Positions 25,242-35,329 of a DNA stretch of 64,000 nt are shown here, one piece after another. Below the pieces are notes generated by a model. That model ran no database searches. It saw only the letters and a list, made by a program, of their open reading frames with translations, and was not told the DNA's origin. Position 1 is the first letter of the stretch. Each line of letters starts with the position of its first letter. A program made the position numbers and the translations under genes. This DNA is from Pseudomonas sp. DTU12.3 (lineage in GTDB: Bacteria > Pseudomonadota > Gammaproteobacteria > Pseudomonadales > Pseudomonadaceae): contig NZ_CP027218.1 in the NCBI RefSeq assembly GCF_004124275.1, positions 4,033,501 to 4,097,500 on the forward strand. Direction: 5' to 3'.

Positions 25242-26243
25242 ATGGGTTTACTCGTCGACGGCCACTGGCAGGACAAGTGGTACGAAAGCAGCAAGGACGG
25301 CGCATTTCAGCGCGAACAGGCCAAGCGCCGCAACTGGGTGACCGCAGACGGCCAGCCCGGCCCGAGCGGTGAAGGTGGCTTCGCCGCCGAAGCCGGGCGT
25401 TATCACCTCTACGTTTCTCTCGCCTGTCCATGGGCGCATCGCACGCTGATCCTGCGCAAGCTCAAAGGTCTGGAAAGTCTGATCGACGTTTCGGTGGTCA
25501 GTTGGTTGATGCTGGAGAACGGCTGGACTTTCGACAAGTCGCACGGCTCGACCGGCGACAAACTCGATGGTTTCGACTTCATGCACCAACGCTACACCGC
25601 CGATACCGCCGACTACACCGGCCGTGTGACCGTGCCGGTGCTGTGGGACAAAAAGCTCAAGCGCATCGTCAGCAACGAATCGGCGGAAATCATCCGCATG
25701 TTCAACAGCGCGTTCGATGGCTTGACCGGCAACGATCTGGACTTCTACCCGGCGCCGTTGCGCGGTGAAATCGATGCGCTGAACGAGCGGATCTATCCAG
25801 CGGTAAACAACGGTGTCTATCGCGCAGGCTTTGCGACTTCGCAACAGGCTTATGAGGAAGCGTTCGATGAGGTGTTTGCCGAACTCGATCATCTGGAGCG
25901 CGTGTTAGGCGCCAACCGTTATCTGAGCGGGGAATTCCTGACTGAAGCGGACGTGCGTCTGTTCACCACCATGATTCGGTTTGACGCGGTGTACCACGGC
26001 CACTTCAAGTGCAACCTGCGGCGGATTGCCGATTACCCGAATCTGTCGAACTGGTTGCGTGAGTTGTATCAGTTGCCGGGGATTGGCGAGACGGTGGATT
26101 TTCAGCACATCAAAAATCACTACTACGGCAGCCACAAGACCATCAACCCGACGGGAGTTGTGCCGAAGGGACCGGAGCAGGATTTCACTGTGGCCCATGA
26201 TCGGGCGCGGTTGGCTGGCAAAGGGGTTTGGTTGAAGGGTTAA
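25242..26243 (+). CDS. glutathionyl-hydroquinone reductase (YqjG/ECM4 type), 333 aa
   Basis: Xi-class glutathione transferase that reduces glutathionyl-hydroquinones. Active-site cysteine in SLACPWAHRTLI (Cys62), followed by the family blocks WTFDKSHGSTGD, GRVTVPVLWDKK..IVSNESAEIIRMFN and the C-terminal all-helical domain ending HYYGSHKTINPTGVVPKGP. Start ATG 25242 has CGGAG upstream. Confidence 0.93.
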   Translation: MGLLVDGHWQDKWYESSKDGAFQREQAKRRNWVTADGQPGPSGEGGFAAEAGRYHLYVSLACPWAHRTLILRKLKGLESLIDVSVVSWLMLENGWTFDKSHGSTGDKLDGFDFMHQRYTADTADYTGRVTVPVLWDKKLKRIVSNESAEIIRMFNSAFDGLTGNDLDFYPAPLRGEIDALNERIYPAVNNGVYRAGFATSQQAYEEAFDEVFAELDHLERVLGANRYLSGEFLTEADVRLFTTMIRFDAVYHGHFKCNLRRIADYPNLSNWLRELYQLPGIGETVDFQHIKNHYYGSHKTINPTGVVPKGPEQDFTVAHDRARLAGKGVWLKG

Positions 26244-26246
26244 CAA

Positions 26247-26328
26247 CAAAAGATCGCAGCCTTCGGCAGCTCCTACATGAGAATGCGTTCCCCTGTAGGA
26301 GCTGCCGAAGGCTGCGATCTTTTGATCT
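26247..26328. repeat. REP doublet (GTAGGAGCTGCCGAAGGCTGCGATC variant)
   Basis: GATCGCAGCCTTCGGCAGCT CCTACA and its inverted copy in the opposite order (centre ATGAGAATGCGTTCCC), placed between convergent genes. Confidence 0.88.
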
Positions 26329-26331
26329 GCT

Positions 26332-27726
26332 TCAGACCTGCGCCTGAGCGCCCTCGAACCACGCCAGTTTCTCGCGCAGTTGCACCACTTCCCCAACGAT
26401 CACCAATGTCGGCGCATGCACTTCATGCTCCGCCACCAATCGCGGCAGATCAGCCAGCGTGCCGGTAAAGACCCGTTGATTGACCGTGGTGCCCTGCTGA
26501 ATCAACGCCGCCGGGGTATCCGCCGAACGACCGTGCTTGATCAGCTGTTCGCAGATAACCGGCAAACCCACCAGACCCATGTAGAACACCAGCGTCTGCG
26601 CCGGCGCGACGAGGTCGGCCCACGGCAGATCGGTGGAACCGTCCTTCAAATGCCCGGTAACAAAACGCACTGACTGCGCGTAATCACGATGGGTCAGCGG
26701 AATCCCGGCATACGCCGCGCAACCGCTGGCCGCCGTAATTCCCGGCACCACCTGAAACGGAATGCCGTGGGCCGCCAGCTCTTCGATCTCTTCGCCGCCA
26801 CGGCCGAAGATGAACGGATCACCGCCCTTCAAACGCACCACACGCTTACCGGCCTTGGCCAAATCGACCAGTTGCTGGTTGATCTGATCCTGCGGCACGG
26901 CGTGATCGGCACGACGCTTGCCGACATAAATGCGTTCGGCATCGCGACGGCACAGTTCAAGAATCGCCGGCGCGACCAAGCGGTCGTACAGCACCACATC
27001 GGCTTGCTGCATCAGGCGCAAGGCCTTGAAGGTCAGCAGATCCGGATCGCCCGGCCCTGCCCCGACCAAATACACTTCACCAGTGGTGACCGTGGCTTCG
27101 CCATCGATCTTCGCCTGTAGCAAACGCTCGGCTTCGGCGCCCTGCCCGGCCAGTTGCCGATCGGCAATCGGGCCCTGGAACACGTCTTCCCAAAAGCCAC
27201 GACGCTGCTGCACATCCGGAAACAAGGTTTTCACCTGATTGCGGAAGCGTGCCGCGAGCCCGGCCAGATGGCCGTAAGTCGATGGAATCCAGGTTTCGAT
27301 CTTGGCGCGAATCAACCGCGCCAGCACCGGCGCATCGCCGCCGCTGGACACCGCGATGATCAGCGGCGAGCGATCGACAATCGCCGGGAAGATCACGCTG
27401 CACAAGGCAGGCGCATCGACCACGTTGACCGGCACGCAGCGCCGATGAGCATCGGTCGAGACTTGTGCGTTCAGCGTTTCGTCGTCGGTGGCGGCGATGA
27501 TCAGCCCGCAACCGTCCAGATCCGCTTCAACGTAACCGCGCAACAGGCACTCGCCAGCAGAGGCTGTGACCAGTTCGCGCAGTTGCGCTTCGATTTCAGG
27601 TGCGACCACCCGCAGCAGCGCACCGGCGTCGGCCAGCAGGCGGGACTTGCGCAAGGCAATTTCCCCCCCACCGACGACCAACACACGACTGCCGCGCAGG
27701 TTGTGAAACAGCGGCAGATATTTCAT
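26332..27726 (-). CDS. cysG: siroheme synthase CysG, 464 aa
   Basis: Bifunctional: the N-terminal half (VLVVGGGEIALRKSRLL, NAD-binding) is precorrin-2 dehydrogenase/ferrochelatase, and the C-terminal half (VYLVGAGPGDPDLLTFKALRLMQQADVVLYDRLV, VVRLKGGDPFIFGRGGEE) is SAM:uroporphyrinogen III methyltransferase. It makes siroheme for sulfite and nitrite reductases. Its start is adjacent to the serS stop, so it ends the minus-strand run starting at rarA. Confidence 0.96.
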   Translation of the reverse strand: MKYLPLFHNLRGSRVLVVGGGEIALRKSRLLADAGALLRVVAPEIEAQLRELVTASAGECLLRGYVEADLDGCGLIIAATDDETLNAQVSTDAHRRCVPVNVVDAPALCSVIFPAIVDRSPLIIAVSSGGDAPVLARLIRAKIETWIPSTYGHLAGLAARFRNQVKTLFPDVQQRRGFWEDVFQGPIADRQLAGQGAEAERLLQAKIDGEATVTTGEVYLVGAGPGDPDLLTFKALRLMQQADVVLYDRLVAPAILELCRRDAERIYVGKRRADHAVPQDQINQQLVDLAKAGKRVVRLKGGDPFIFGRGGEEIEELAAHGIPFQVVPGITAASGCAAYAGIPLTHRDYAQSVRFVTGHLKDGSTDLPWADLVAPAQTLVFYMGLVGLPVICEQLIKHGRSADTPAALIQQGTTVNQRVFTGTLADLPRLVAEHEVHAPTLVIVGEVVQLREKLAWFEGAQAQV

Positions 27727-29007
27727 TTAGCCGATGACCTCAAGGCCACCCATGTACGGCTTCAGTACGTCCGGCACGCGGATCGAACCGTCTGCCTGCT
27801 GGTAGTTTTCCAGCACGGCCACCAGCGTACGACCGACCGCCAGACCCGAACCGTTCAAAGTGTGCACCAGCTCAGGCTTGCCGGTTTCCGGGTTGCGGAA
27901 ACGCGCTTGCATGCGGCGGGCCTGGAAGTCGCCGCAGTTCGAGCACGAGGAGATTTCGCGGTACTTGTCCTGGCTCGGGATCCACACTTCCAGATCGTAC
28001 GTTTTGACCGCGCTGAAGCCCATGTCGCCGGTGCACAGGGCCAGGGTACGGTAAGGCAGACCGAGCAGTTGCAGGACTTTTTCGGCGTTGGCGGTCAGGC
28101 CTTCCAGCGCTTCCATCGAGGTCGACGGCTCAACGATCTGGACCATTTCAACTTTGTCGAACTGGTGTTGACGGATCATGCCGCGCGTGTCGCGACCCGA
28201 CGCACCGGCTTCGCTGCGGAAGCACGGAGTGTGAGCGACGAACTTGATCGGCAGCAGTTTCGAATCGACGATTTCGCCGGCAACGATGTTGGTCAGCGAC
28301 ACTTCGGCGGTCGGGATCAGGTACAGATCGGCTTCGCCTTCGCGGGCGATCTTGAACAGGTCTTCTTCGAACTTCGGCAGCTGACCGGTGCCTTGCAGCG
28401 CCGGGGCCTGAACCAGATAAGGCGTATAGGCCTCTTCGTAGCCGTGCTCATTGACGTGCAGGTTGATCATGAACTGCGCCAGTGCGCGGTGCAGACGGGC
28501 GATCGGGCCACGCAGCAAGGCGAAACGGGCGCCGGACAGCTTGGCGGCGGTTTCAAAATCCAGCCAGCCGAACTTCTCGCCCAGGGCAACGTGGTCTTTC
28601 ACTTCGAAATCGAAGGCCGTCGGCGTGCCCCAGCGGCGCACTTCGACGTTGTCGTCTTCGTCTTTGCCGACCGGCACAGATTCGTGTGGCAGGTTAGGAA
28701 TACCCAGCACGATCGAGTCCAGCTCGGTCTGGATCCCGTCCAGCTCGACTTTACCGGCGCTCAGTTCGCCCGCCATACGCTCGACGTCCGCCATCAACGG
28801 AGCGATGTCTTCGCCGCGCTGCTTGGCCTGACCGATGGATTTGGAACGCGCGTTACGCTCAGCCTGCAGTGCTTCGGTGCGGGTCTGGACGGTCTTGCGC
28901 TGTTCTTCCAGCGCTTCGATGCGCGCGGTATCCAGGGCAAAGCCACGGGAAGCCAGGCGGTCCGCTACGTCCTGAAGGTTGCTACGTAACAGTTTGGAAT
29001 CGAGCAT
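27727..29007 (-). CDS. serS: seryl-tRNA synthetase, 426 aa
   Basis: Class II synthetase with the N-terminal tRNA-binding coiled coil (about 30-100) and motifs 2 and 3: FRSEAGASGRDTRGMIRQHQFDKVEM and NGSGLAVGRTLVAVLENYQQADGSIRVPDVLKPYMGG. Full length. Confidence 0.97.
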   Translation of the reverse strand: MLDSKLLRSNLQDVADRLASRGFALDTARIEALEEQRKTVQTRTEALQAERNARSKSIGQAKQRGEDIAPLMADVERMAGELSAGKVELDGIQTELDSIVLGIPNLPHESVPVGKDEDDNVEVRRWGTPTAFDFEVKDHVALGEKFGWLDFETAAKLSGARFALLRGPIARLHRALAQFMINLHVNEHGYEEAYTPYLVQAPALQGTGQLPKFEEDLFKIAREGEADLYLIPTAEVSLTNIVAGEIVDSKLLPIKFVAHTPCFRSEAGASGRDTRGMIRQHQFDKVEMVQIVEPSTSMEALEGLTANAEKVLQLLGLPYRTLALCTGDMGFSAVKTYDLEVWIPSQDKYREISSCSNCGDFQARRMQARFRNPETGKPELVHTLNGSGLAVGRTLVAVLENYQQADGSIRVPDVLKPYMGGLEVIG

Positions 29008-29022
29008 GTCGGTTTCTCGTTA

Positions 29023-29397
29023 TCAAAGTTTGGTCAAAGACAGGCCAGCCCACGTTGCGAGCAGCCCGCCGAATACGCTGAGTGCCGCATAGCCCAGGGC
29101 CAGCGGTACTTGCCCGCTTTCCAGCAGGCGCACCGTATCCAGTGAAAAGGATGAAAAAGTCGTCAGCCCCCCGAGGAAGCCGACCATCAACCCGGCGCGC
29201 ACCTCGATCGGCACTTCCGGGCGTATCAAAAACAGGCCGTACAACACGCCAATCAACAGACAGCCCACGATATTAACGGCCAGCGTCGCGGTATAGAAGT
29301 GCCGCGGCCAATTGGCGTTGATCCAATTGCCGGTGGCGAAGCGCAACAAGGTGCCGGCAACCCCGCCGACGGAGACCGCAACGATCAATGGAAGCAC
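29023..29397 (-). CDS. crcB: fluoride exporter CrcB/Fluc, 124 aa
   Basis: Four-helix fluoride channel with the signatures GGxxGTLLRF, NIVGCLLIG and GFLGGLTTFSSFSLDTVRLLE. Start codon is GTG, sharing its first base with the rarA stop (TAGTG). No fluoride riboswitch is expected, since it sits inside an operon. Confidence 0.95.
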   Translation of the reverse strand: MLPLIVAVSVGGVAGTLLRFATGNWINANWPRHFYTATLAVNIVGCLLIGVLYGLFLIRPEVPIEVRAGLMVGFLGGLTTFSSFSLDTVRLLESGQVPLALGYAALSVFGGLLATWAGLSLTKL

Positions 29398-30719
29398 TAT
29401 TTTCTCCGCTGCCGAGGGCTTAAACGATCAAGTTGGGCGAGGTGGTTGAGCTTCTCGCCGATCTTCAGCTCAAGGCCGCGCGGCACCGGTTGGTAGAACG
29501 GGATCGGCTCGAGATCTTCCGGGAAATAGTCTTCGCCGGCAGCGTAGGCATCCGGTTCGTCGTGGGCGTAGCGGTATTCGTCGCCATAACCCAACTGTTT
29601 CATCAGCTTGGTCGGCGCGTTGCGCAAATGCAGCGGCACTTCCAGCGAGCCGTTTTCGGCGGCGGCACGCAGGGCGGTTTTGAAACCCATGTACACCGCG
29701 TTGCTTTTTGGCGCACACGCCAGATAAGTGATGGCTTGCGCTACCGCCAACTCGCCTTCCGGGCTGCCGAGGCGTTCCTGCACTTCCCACGCCGCGAGGC
29801 ACAGGCTCAGTGCGCGCGGGTCGGCGTTGCCGATGTCTTCGCTGGCCATGCGCACCACGCGCCGGGCCAGGTACAGCGGATCGCAACCGCCGTCGATCAT
29901 CCGCGCGAACCAGTACAACGCGCCGTCGGGGTTGGAGCCGCGTACCGATTTGTGCAGCGCCGATATCTGGTCGTAGAACGCTTCGCCGCCTTTGTCGAAG
30001 CGTCGACGGGTGTCGCCGAGCAGGCTTTGCAGCAGCTCGGTGCCAATCTCGCTGTCGTCTTCGGCCAGATCCGAGGCGTTTTCCAGCAGATTAAGCAGGC
30101 GCCGACCATCGCCATCGGCGGCGGACAGCAGCATCTGGAAACCTTCATCGTTGAGCGTCAGATTGCGCTTGCCCAGGCCGCGCTCTTCGCTGAGCGCGCG
30201 CTGCACCAGTTTGCGCAGCGCTGCTTCGTCGAGGCTTTTCAGCACGTAGACGCGCGCGCGGGACAACAAGGCGTTATTGAGTTCGAACGAAGGGTTTTCG
30301 GTGGTGGCGCCGATGAAGATCAGCGTGCCGTCTTCAACGTAGGGCAGGAACGCGTCCTGCTGGGATTTGTTGAAGCGGTGCACTTCATCGACAAACAGAA
30401 TCGTGCGCTTGCCGTACTGGCCGGCTTGCTGCTTGGCGATTTCAACCGCCTGACGGATCTCCTTGACCCCGGCGAGCACCGCCGAGACCGTTTCGAAGTG
30501 CGCATCGGAGACTTCCGCGAGCAACCGCGCCAGGGTGGTTTTGCCCACGCCGGGCGGGCCCCAGAAGATCATCGAATGCAGGGCACCCTGCTCCAGCGCC
30601 TCACGCAGAGGCTTGCCGCGAGCGAGCAGGTGTTCCTGGCCGACGTACTCATCCAGATTGGTCGCCCGCAAACGCGCGGCCAGTGGCTGGGCAATCGGTG
30701 CACTGCGAAACAGATCCAT
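29397..30719 (-). CDS. rarA: replication-associated recombination protein RarA (MgsA), 440 aa
   Basis: AAA+ ATPase of the clamp-loader family acting at stalled forks. Walker A WGPPGVGKTTLARLLA, Walker B ILFVDEVHRFNKSQQDAFLP, sensor GATTENPSFELNNALLSRARVYVL, and the C-terminal MgsA tetramerisation region (ARMIDGGCDPLYLARRVVRMASEDIGNADP). ATG 30719 is preferred to the GTG just before it. Confidence 0.95.
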   Translation of the reverse strand: MDLFRSAPIAQPLAARLRATNLDEYVGQEHLLARGKPLREALEQGALHSMIFWGPPGVGKTTLARLLAEVSDAHFETVSAVLAGVKEIRQAVEIAKQQAGQYGKRTILFVDEVHRFNKSQQDAFLPYVEDGTLIFIGATTENPSFELNNALLSRARVYVLKSLDEAALRKLVQRALSEERGLGKRNLTLNDEGFQMLLSAADGDGRRLLNLLENASDLAEDDSEIGTELLQSLLGDTRRRFDKGGEAFYDQISALHKSVRGSNPDGALYWFARMIDGGCDPLYLARRVVRMASEDIGNADPRALSLCLAAWEVQERLGSPEGELAVAQAITYLACAPKSNAVYMGFKTALRAAAENGSLEVPLHLRNAPTKLMKQLGYGDEYRYAHDEPDAYAAGEDYFPEDLEPIPFYQPVPRGLELKIGEKLNHLAQLDRLSPRQRRK

Positions 30720-30765
30720 CACGTAGCGTTGAAACCTCTATTTTTTCGAATACTGTGTGAAACCG

Positions 30766-30859
30766 TGTGGCGAGGGGATTTATCCCCGTTGGGCTGCGAA
30801 GCTGCCCCAAAAGCGACGACTGCTGCGCAGCCCAACGGGGATAAATCCCCTCGCCACAA
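30766..30859. repeat. REP palindrome, GTGGCGAGGGGATTTATCCC type
   Basis: Arms TGTGGCGAGGGGATTTATCC (then CCGTTGGGCTGCG) and their inverse around a 25-bp centre. A family distinct from the two others in the window; it lies between lolA and rarA. Confidence 0.88.
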
Positions 30860-30914
30860 TAGCCCCTCAACAGCAGGCCCTCACCACAAAGGCCCTGACA
30901 CAAGGGGCCTGGAT

Positions 30915-31535
30915 TTATTCCTGGATCACGTCCGCACCCTTGGGGATGTCGAACTTGAACTTCGAGGCTGGCACTGGCTCGTTGGCCTTGACCCCGGTGA
31001 ACAGGATGTTGGTGCGCTGGCCGACGCTGTCGATCAGTTGCATGTCGTTAAGCAGACCGTTGCGGAATGACAGACGCAGGTTGTCGAACAGGGTGTCCTT
31101 GGTTTTCGGCTTGAGGGTGAAGTCGATCACGCCGCCCGCTTCTTTCGCGCTGATGTCGAAGCTCTGGCTGATCTTCGACACGTCACCGGACAGCAGCAGC
31201 GCCGGGGTCTGGGTCAGGCGTTCGTCGAGCTTCTTGATGGTGGCCTGTTCCAGATCCGGGTCCCACAGGGTGACTTTCTTGCCATCGGAAACCATGGTCT
31301 GCTCGGCCGGCGCGTTGGTGTGCCAGTAGAACAGGCCCGGACGCTGCAGGGTCATGTCGCCAGTGGTTTCCTGCAACTGCGTGCCGCCGCCGTCGAGGGT
31401 CAGCTGCGAGAAGTTCGCGCTCAGGGTCTTGGATGTTTCCAGCAATTGGGTCAGACGTGCCACGTCCTTGTCATCGGCGTGAGCCGTGAGGGTGGTCAAC
31501 GCCAGTACTGGCAACAGCATGCGGATAAGACGCAT
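30915..31535 (-). CDS. lolA: outer-membrane lipoprotein carrier LolA, 206 aa
   Basis: Periplasmic chaperone shuttling lipoproteins from LolCDE to LolB. Signal peptide 1-20 (LTAHA-DD), then RLTQLLETSKTLSANFSQLTLDGGGTQLQETTGDMTLQRPGLFYWHTNAP, the family core. Lies 66 bp after ftsK on the same strand. Confidence 0.95.
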   Translation of the reverse strand: MRLIRMLLPVLALTTLTAHADDKDVARLTQLLETSKTLSANFSQLTLDGGGTQLQETTGDMTLQRPGLFYWHTNAPAEQTMVSDGKKVTLWDPDLEQATIKKLDERLTQTPALLLSGDVSKISQSFDISAKEAGGVIDFTLKPKTKDTLFDNLRLSFRNGLLNDMQLIDSVGQRTNILFTGVKANEPVPASKFKFDIPKGADVIQE

Positions 31536-31601
31536 GGGAGTCCTCTTGAATACTCGTGGGAGAGCGGCGGAACATCATTGTCCCGCCTCTTGCTTTTGCA
31601 A

Positions 31602-34010
31602 TCAGTCGCGAACCGGGCCCGGGGCCAGAACTTCACGCGAACCGTTGGTGTTCATGGAGGTGACGACGCCGGCCATTTCCATGGCTTCGATCATCCGCGC
31701 AGCGCGGTTGTAACCGATCTTCAGCTTGCGCTGTACCGCAGAAATCGATGCCCGACGGCTCTCGAGGACGAACTGTACGGCTTCGTCATACAGCGCGTCG
31801 GTTTCCGGATCATCGCCATCGCCGCCACCGCTGCTGCCTTCAAAGCCGCTGCCGGCCTCTTCGACACCGTTGAGGATGTCGTCGTTGTATTCCGGTGCGC
31901 CGCGCAGTTTCCACGCTTCCACCACGCGATGGACTTCTTCGTCGGAAACGAACGCGCCGTGAACGCGGATCGGCAGGCTGGTGCCCGGCGGCATGTAGAG
32001 CATGTCACCGTGGCCGAGCAGTTGTTCGGCGCCGCCCTGGTCGATGATGGTCCGCGAGTCGATCTTGCTCGACACCTGGAACGCCATACGTGTCGGAATG
32101 TTGGCCTTGATCAGACCGGTGATCACGTCCACCGACGGTCGCTGGGTCGCGAGGATCAAGTGGATACCCGCCGCACGCGCCTTCTGCGCGATACGGGCGA
32201 TCAGTTCTTCAACCTTCTTGCCGACGATCATCATCATGTCGGCGAATTCGTCGACGACCACAACAATGGTTGGCAGCTTCTGCAACAGCGGCGCTTCGTC
32301 GTGGATGCTTTCGCGCTTGTACAACGGATCACTCAACGGCTCGCCGGCGTCCTGGGCTTCCTTGACCTTGGCGTTGAAGCCGGACAGGTTGCGCACGCCC
32401 ATCTTCGCCATCAGCTTGTAGCGCCGTTCCATCTCGGCAACGCTCCAGCGCAGGGCGTTGGCGGCGTCTTTCATGTCGGTCACGACCGGGCAGAGCAAGT
32501 GCGGAATGCCTTCGTAGATCGACAATTCCAGCATCTTCGGGTCGATCATGATCAGCTTGGCGTCTTCCGGGCCGGACTTGAACAGGATCGACAGGATCAT
32601 CGCGTTGACACCCACCGATTTACCGGAACCGGTGGTACCGGCCACCAGCAAGTGCGGCATCTTCGCCAGGTCAGTGATCACCGGTTTGCCACCGATATCG
32701 TGGCCCAGCGCCAGGGTAACCGGCGATTTGAAGTTGTCGTACTCAGGCGTCGACAGCACTTCGGAGAAGCGCACGATCTGCCGGTCTTCGTTGGGAATCT
32801 CGATACCGACGGTGGTCTTGCCCGGAATCACCTCGACCACCCGCACACTGGTCACGGCCAGCGAACGCGCAAGGTCTTTCGCCAGGTTGGCAATGCGGCT
32901 GACTTTGACGCCAGCAGCCGGCTGGATTTCGTAACGGGTAATCACCGGGCCGGGATGGATCGAATCCACCGTGACTTCGACGCCGAACTCCTTGAGTTTG
33001 ATCTCCAGCAAGTGGCCGACCGCTGCCAGGGATTCCGGAGAATAATTGAGTTGTTTCTTTTCCGCAGGATCGAGGATCGAGATCGGCGGCAAGGTGCCTT
33101 CCACGGCGCTGTCGACGAACAACGGCACCTGTTTCTCTTTCTGTACGCGCTTGCTTGGCTCCGGGGCCTTGACCGGCGCCGGGGCAATCACTGGCGGCAC
33201 CTGTTTCTCGCGGTCGGACATGTGCTTGCTCAGGGCTTGCTCACGTTCGATCAGGCGTTCTTTGACTTTGGCTTGCTCGCGCTTGTCGGTGACCGTTGGC
33301 GCGACCACGTCATGCACGCGATCGTCGACTTCACGCAGTTGCGCGACCAGTTGTTTGCGCTCGGTACGTGCCGACCACCAGCGGTTGAGTGCGCCCTGGA
33401 ACAGTTCGAACAGGTCGAGGGTGATCTTGCCGGTGATGTCCATCACCTTGAACCACGACAGGTCGGTGAACACGGTCAGGCCGAACAGGAACAAGGCAAT
33501 GAACAGCAATGTGCTGCCTTGAATGTTCAGCGCGTTCTTCGCCAGATTGCCGAGGCTTTCGCCCAGCGCACCCCCCGCACCCGCCGGCAGACCCGACGCC
33601 GCATGAAAGTGCAGATGCGCCAGCGCAGCGCCGGACAGCACCAGAAACACCAGACCGATCAGGCGCCAGGAGAACAGCCAGCCGCTCCACTGCCACGGCT
33701 CGTGACGCTGACGGAATATCTGATAAGCCTTGATCGCCAGCAGCAACGGGAAGATATAGGCGAAATAGCCGAGCACCATAAACAGGATGTCGGCGCTGTA
33801 GGAGCCCGCCGGGCCGCCGAAATTCTGCACGTCGTCGATCTTGCTGTTGTGGCTCCAGCCCGGATCGTCCTTGCCGTAGGTCAGCAAGGCCATCATCAGG
33901 AACAGGCACAAGGCGCCAATGGCGATCAATGCACCTTCCTTGAGCCGGTAGTGCAACTGTTGGCGCCAGAGCGGAACGACTGTTTTAGGTGCTGCGGTGG
34001 ATTTCTTCAA
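31602..34010 (-). CDS. ftsK: DNA translocase FtsK, 802 aa
   Basis: Four N-terminal membrane helices anchor it at the division septum. A linker leads to the beta domain, the RecA-like motor with Walker A (VAGTTGSGKSVGVNAMI) and Walker B (TIVVVVDEFADMMM), and a C-terminal winged-helix gamma domain (DEAVQFVLESRRASISAVQRKLKIGYNRAARMIEAME) that reads KOPS and contacts XerD. The start is taken as TTG 34010 (LKKSTAAPKT), matching orthologues; an upstream TTG at 34073 gives 21 more residues. Confidence 0.94.
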   Translation of the reverse strand: MKKSTAAPKTVVPLWRQQLHYRLKEGALIAIGALCLFLMMALLTYGKDDPGWSHNSKIDDVQNFGGPAGSYSADILFMVLGYFAYIFPLLLAIKAYQIFRQRHEPWQWSGWLFSWRLIGLVFLVLSGAALAHLHFHAASGLPAGAGGALGESLGNLAKNALNIQGSTLLFIALFLFGLTVFTDLSWFKVMDITGKITLDLFELFQGALNRWWSARTERKQLVAQLREVDDRVHDVVAPTVTDKREQAKVKERLIEREQALSKHMSDREKQVPPVIAPAPVKAPEPSKRVQKEKQVPLFVDSAVEGTLPPISILDPAEKKQLNYSPESLAAVGHLLEIKLKEFGVEVTVDSIHPGPVITRYEIQPAAGVKVSRIANLAKDLARSLAVTSVRVVEVIPGKTTVGIEIPNEDRQIVRFSEVLSTPEYDNFKSPVTLALGHDIGGKPVITDLAKMPHLLVAGTTGSGKSVGVNAMILSILFKSGPEDAKLIMIDPKMLELSIYEGIPHLLCPVVTDMKDAANALRWSVAEMERRYKLMAKMGVRNLSGFNAKVKEAQDAGEPLSDPLYKRESIHDEAPLLQKLPTIVVVVDEFADMMMIVGKKVEELIARIAQKARAAGIHLILATQRPSVDVITGLIKANIPTRMAFQVSSKIDSRTIIDQGGAEQLLGHGDMLYMPPGTSLPIRVHGAFVSDEEVHRVVEAWKLRGAPEYNDDILNGVEEAGSGFEGSSGGGDGDDPETDALYDEAVQFVLESRRASISAVQRKLKIGYNRAARMIEAMEMAGVVTSMNTNGSREVLAPGPVRD

Positions 34011-34306
34011 AACGCTACTTTTCCTGCGCCCGAGGCGCGTCCATCTATTGAATGACGATAAAAAACTGCCCAATCCAGGCAGGTAACAAAGTGAGCGAGC
34101 GCAACTGGGACTACTTTTAACACTGCGCCGAGGCTTTTAAAAACACGGCACAGCGCGAATATTCTGTAACAGCCCGGCATTGTACGGGTTTGTACGTGCG
34201 ATGCCATGCTTCAAACCCCAGGGTAAAGCATAGTCAAGCACACAAACCTGTGGGCCAATTTGAGCATGCATTACCTTTTGTGACAAAGGCTTATGAGGTG
34301 TATTTG

Positions 34307-35266
34307 ATGAACGCAGCGAAGCATTCACGCCTGATCATCCTCGGCTCCGGCCCGGCCGGTTACAGCGCCGCCGTATACGCCGCTCGCGCCAACCTCAAAC
34401 CGGTGGTCATCACCGGACTGCAGGCCGGTGGCCAGCTCACCACCACGGTCGAAGTCGACAACTGGCCCGGCGACGTCGAAGGCCTTACCGGCCCGGTACT
34501 GATGGAACGCATGCAGAAACACGCCGAACGCTTTGCCACAGAGATCGTTTACGACCACATCCACACCGCCAAGTTGCAGCAGCGCCCGTTTGAGCTTGTC
34601 GGCGACAGCGGCACCTACACCTGCGACGCGCTGATCATTGCCACCGGCGCCTCGGCGCAGTATCTGGGCCTGCCGTCGGAAGAAGCCTTCGCCGGCAAGG
34701 GCGTTTCCGCCTGTGCGACCTGTGACGGATTCTTTTATCGCAATCAGGTGGTCGCGGTCATCGGTGGTGGCAACACTGCCGTGGAGGAAGCGCTGTACTT
34801 GTCGAACATCGCCAAAGAAGTGCATTTGGTCCATCGTCGCGACAAGTTGCGCTCAGAGAAAATCCTCCAGGACAAACTCTTCGAAAAAGCCGCCAACGGC
34901 AATGTGCGCCTGCACTGGAACCAGAATCTCGACGAAGTGCTCGGTGATGCCAGCGGTGTGACCGGCGCTCGTCTGCGCGACAGCCACACCGGCGAAACCC
35001 GCGAGCTGGCGCTGTCCGGCGTGTTCATCGCGATTGGCCACAAACCCAACACCGACCTGTTTCAAGGCCAGTTGCCGATGCGTGACGGTTATTTGCAGGT
35101 CAAGGGCGGCAGCGACGGCGATGCCACCGCCACCGCCATCCCCGGCGTGTTTGCCGCCGGCGATGTCGCTGACCATGTTTATCGCCAGGCCGTCACCTCA
35201 GCCGGCGCCGGCTGCATGGCCGCGCTCGATGCCGAGAAGTATCTGGACGACATTCCTGTCATTTAA
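34307..35266 (+). CDS. trxB: thioredoxin reductase, 319 aa
   Basis: FAD domain (IILGSGPAGYSAAVYAARANLKPVVITG), redox-active CATC in GVSACATCDGFFY, NADPH site VIGGGNTAVEEALYLSNIA, and the C-terminal FAD end GVFAAGDVADHVYRQAVTSAGAGCMAALDAEKYL. Reduces thioredoxin with NADPH. Divergent from ftsK. Confidence 0.96.
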   Translation: MNAAKHSRLIILGSGPAGYSAAVYAARANLKPVVITGLQAGGQLTTTVEVDNWPGDVEGLTGPVLMERMQKHAERFATEIVYDHIHTAKLQQRPFELVGDSGTYTCDALIIATGASAQYLGLPSEEAFAGKGVSACATCDGFFYRNQVVAVIGGGNTAVEEALYLSNIAKEVHLVHRRDKLRSEKILQDKLFEKAANGNVRLHWNQNLDEVLGDASGVTGARLRDSHTGETRELALSGVFIAIGHKPNTDLFQGQLPMRDGYLQVKGGSDGDATATAIPGVFAAGDVADHVYRQAVTSAGAGCMAALDAEKYLDDIPVI

Positions 35267-35329
35267 CGGCACACTTTATCGCGGGCCGAACGGCCCGCAC
35301 TGCCCTCCCCTTCTGCAAGCCTGGATGCC

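Noticed and set aside
27154..28989. 611-codon plus-strand open frame over cysG/serS
   Set aside because: Antisense shadow of two conserved genes.
29433..31070. 545-codon plus-strand open frame over rarA and lolA
   Set aside because: Shadow; includes translated REP sequence.
31320..34055. 911-codon plus-strand open frame over ftsK and lolA
   Set aside because: Antisense shadow of two genes with clear signatures; spans the gap between them.
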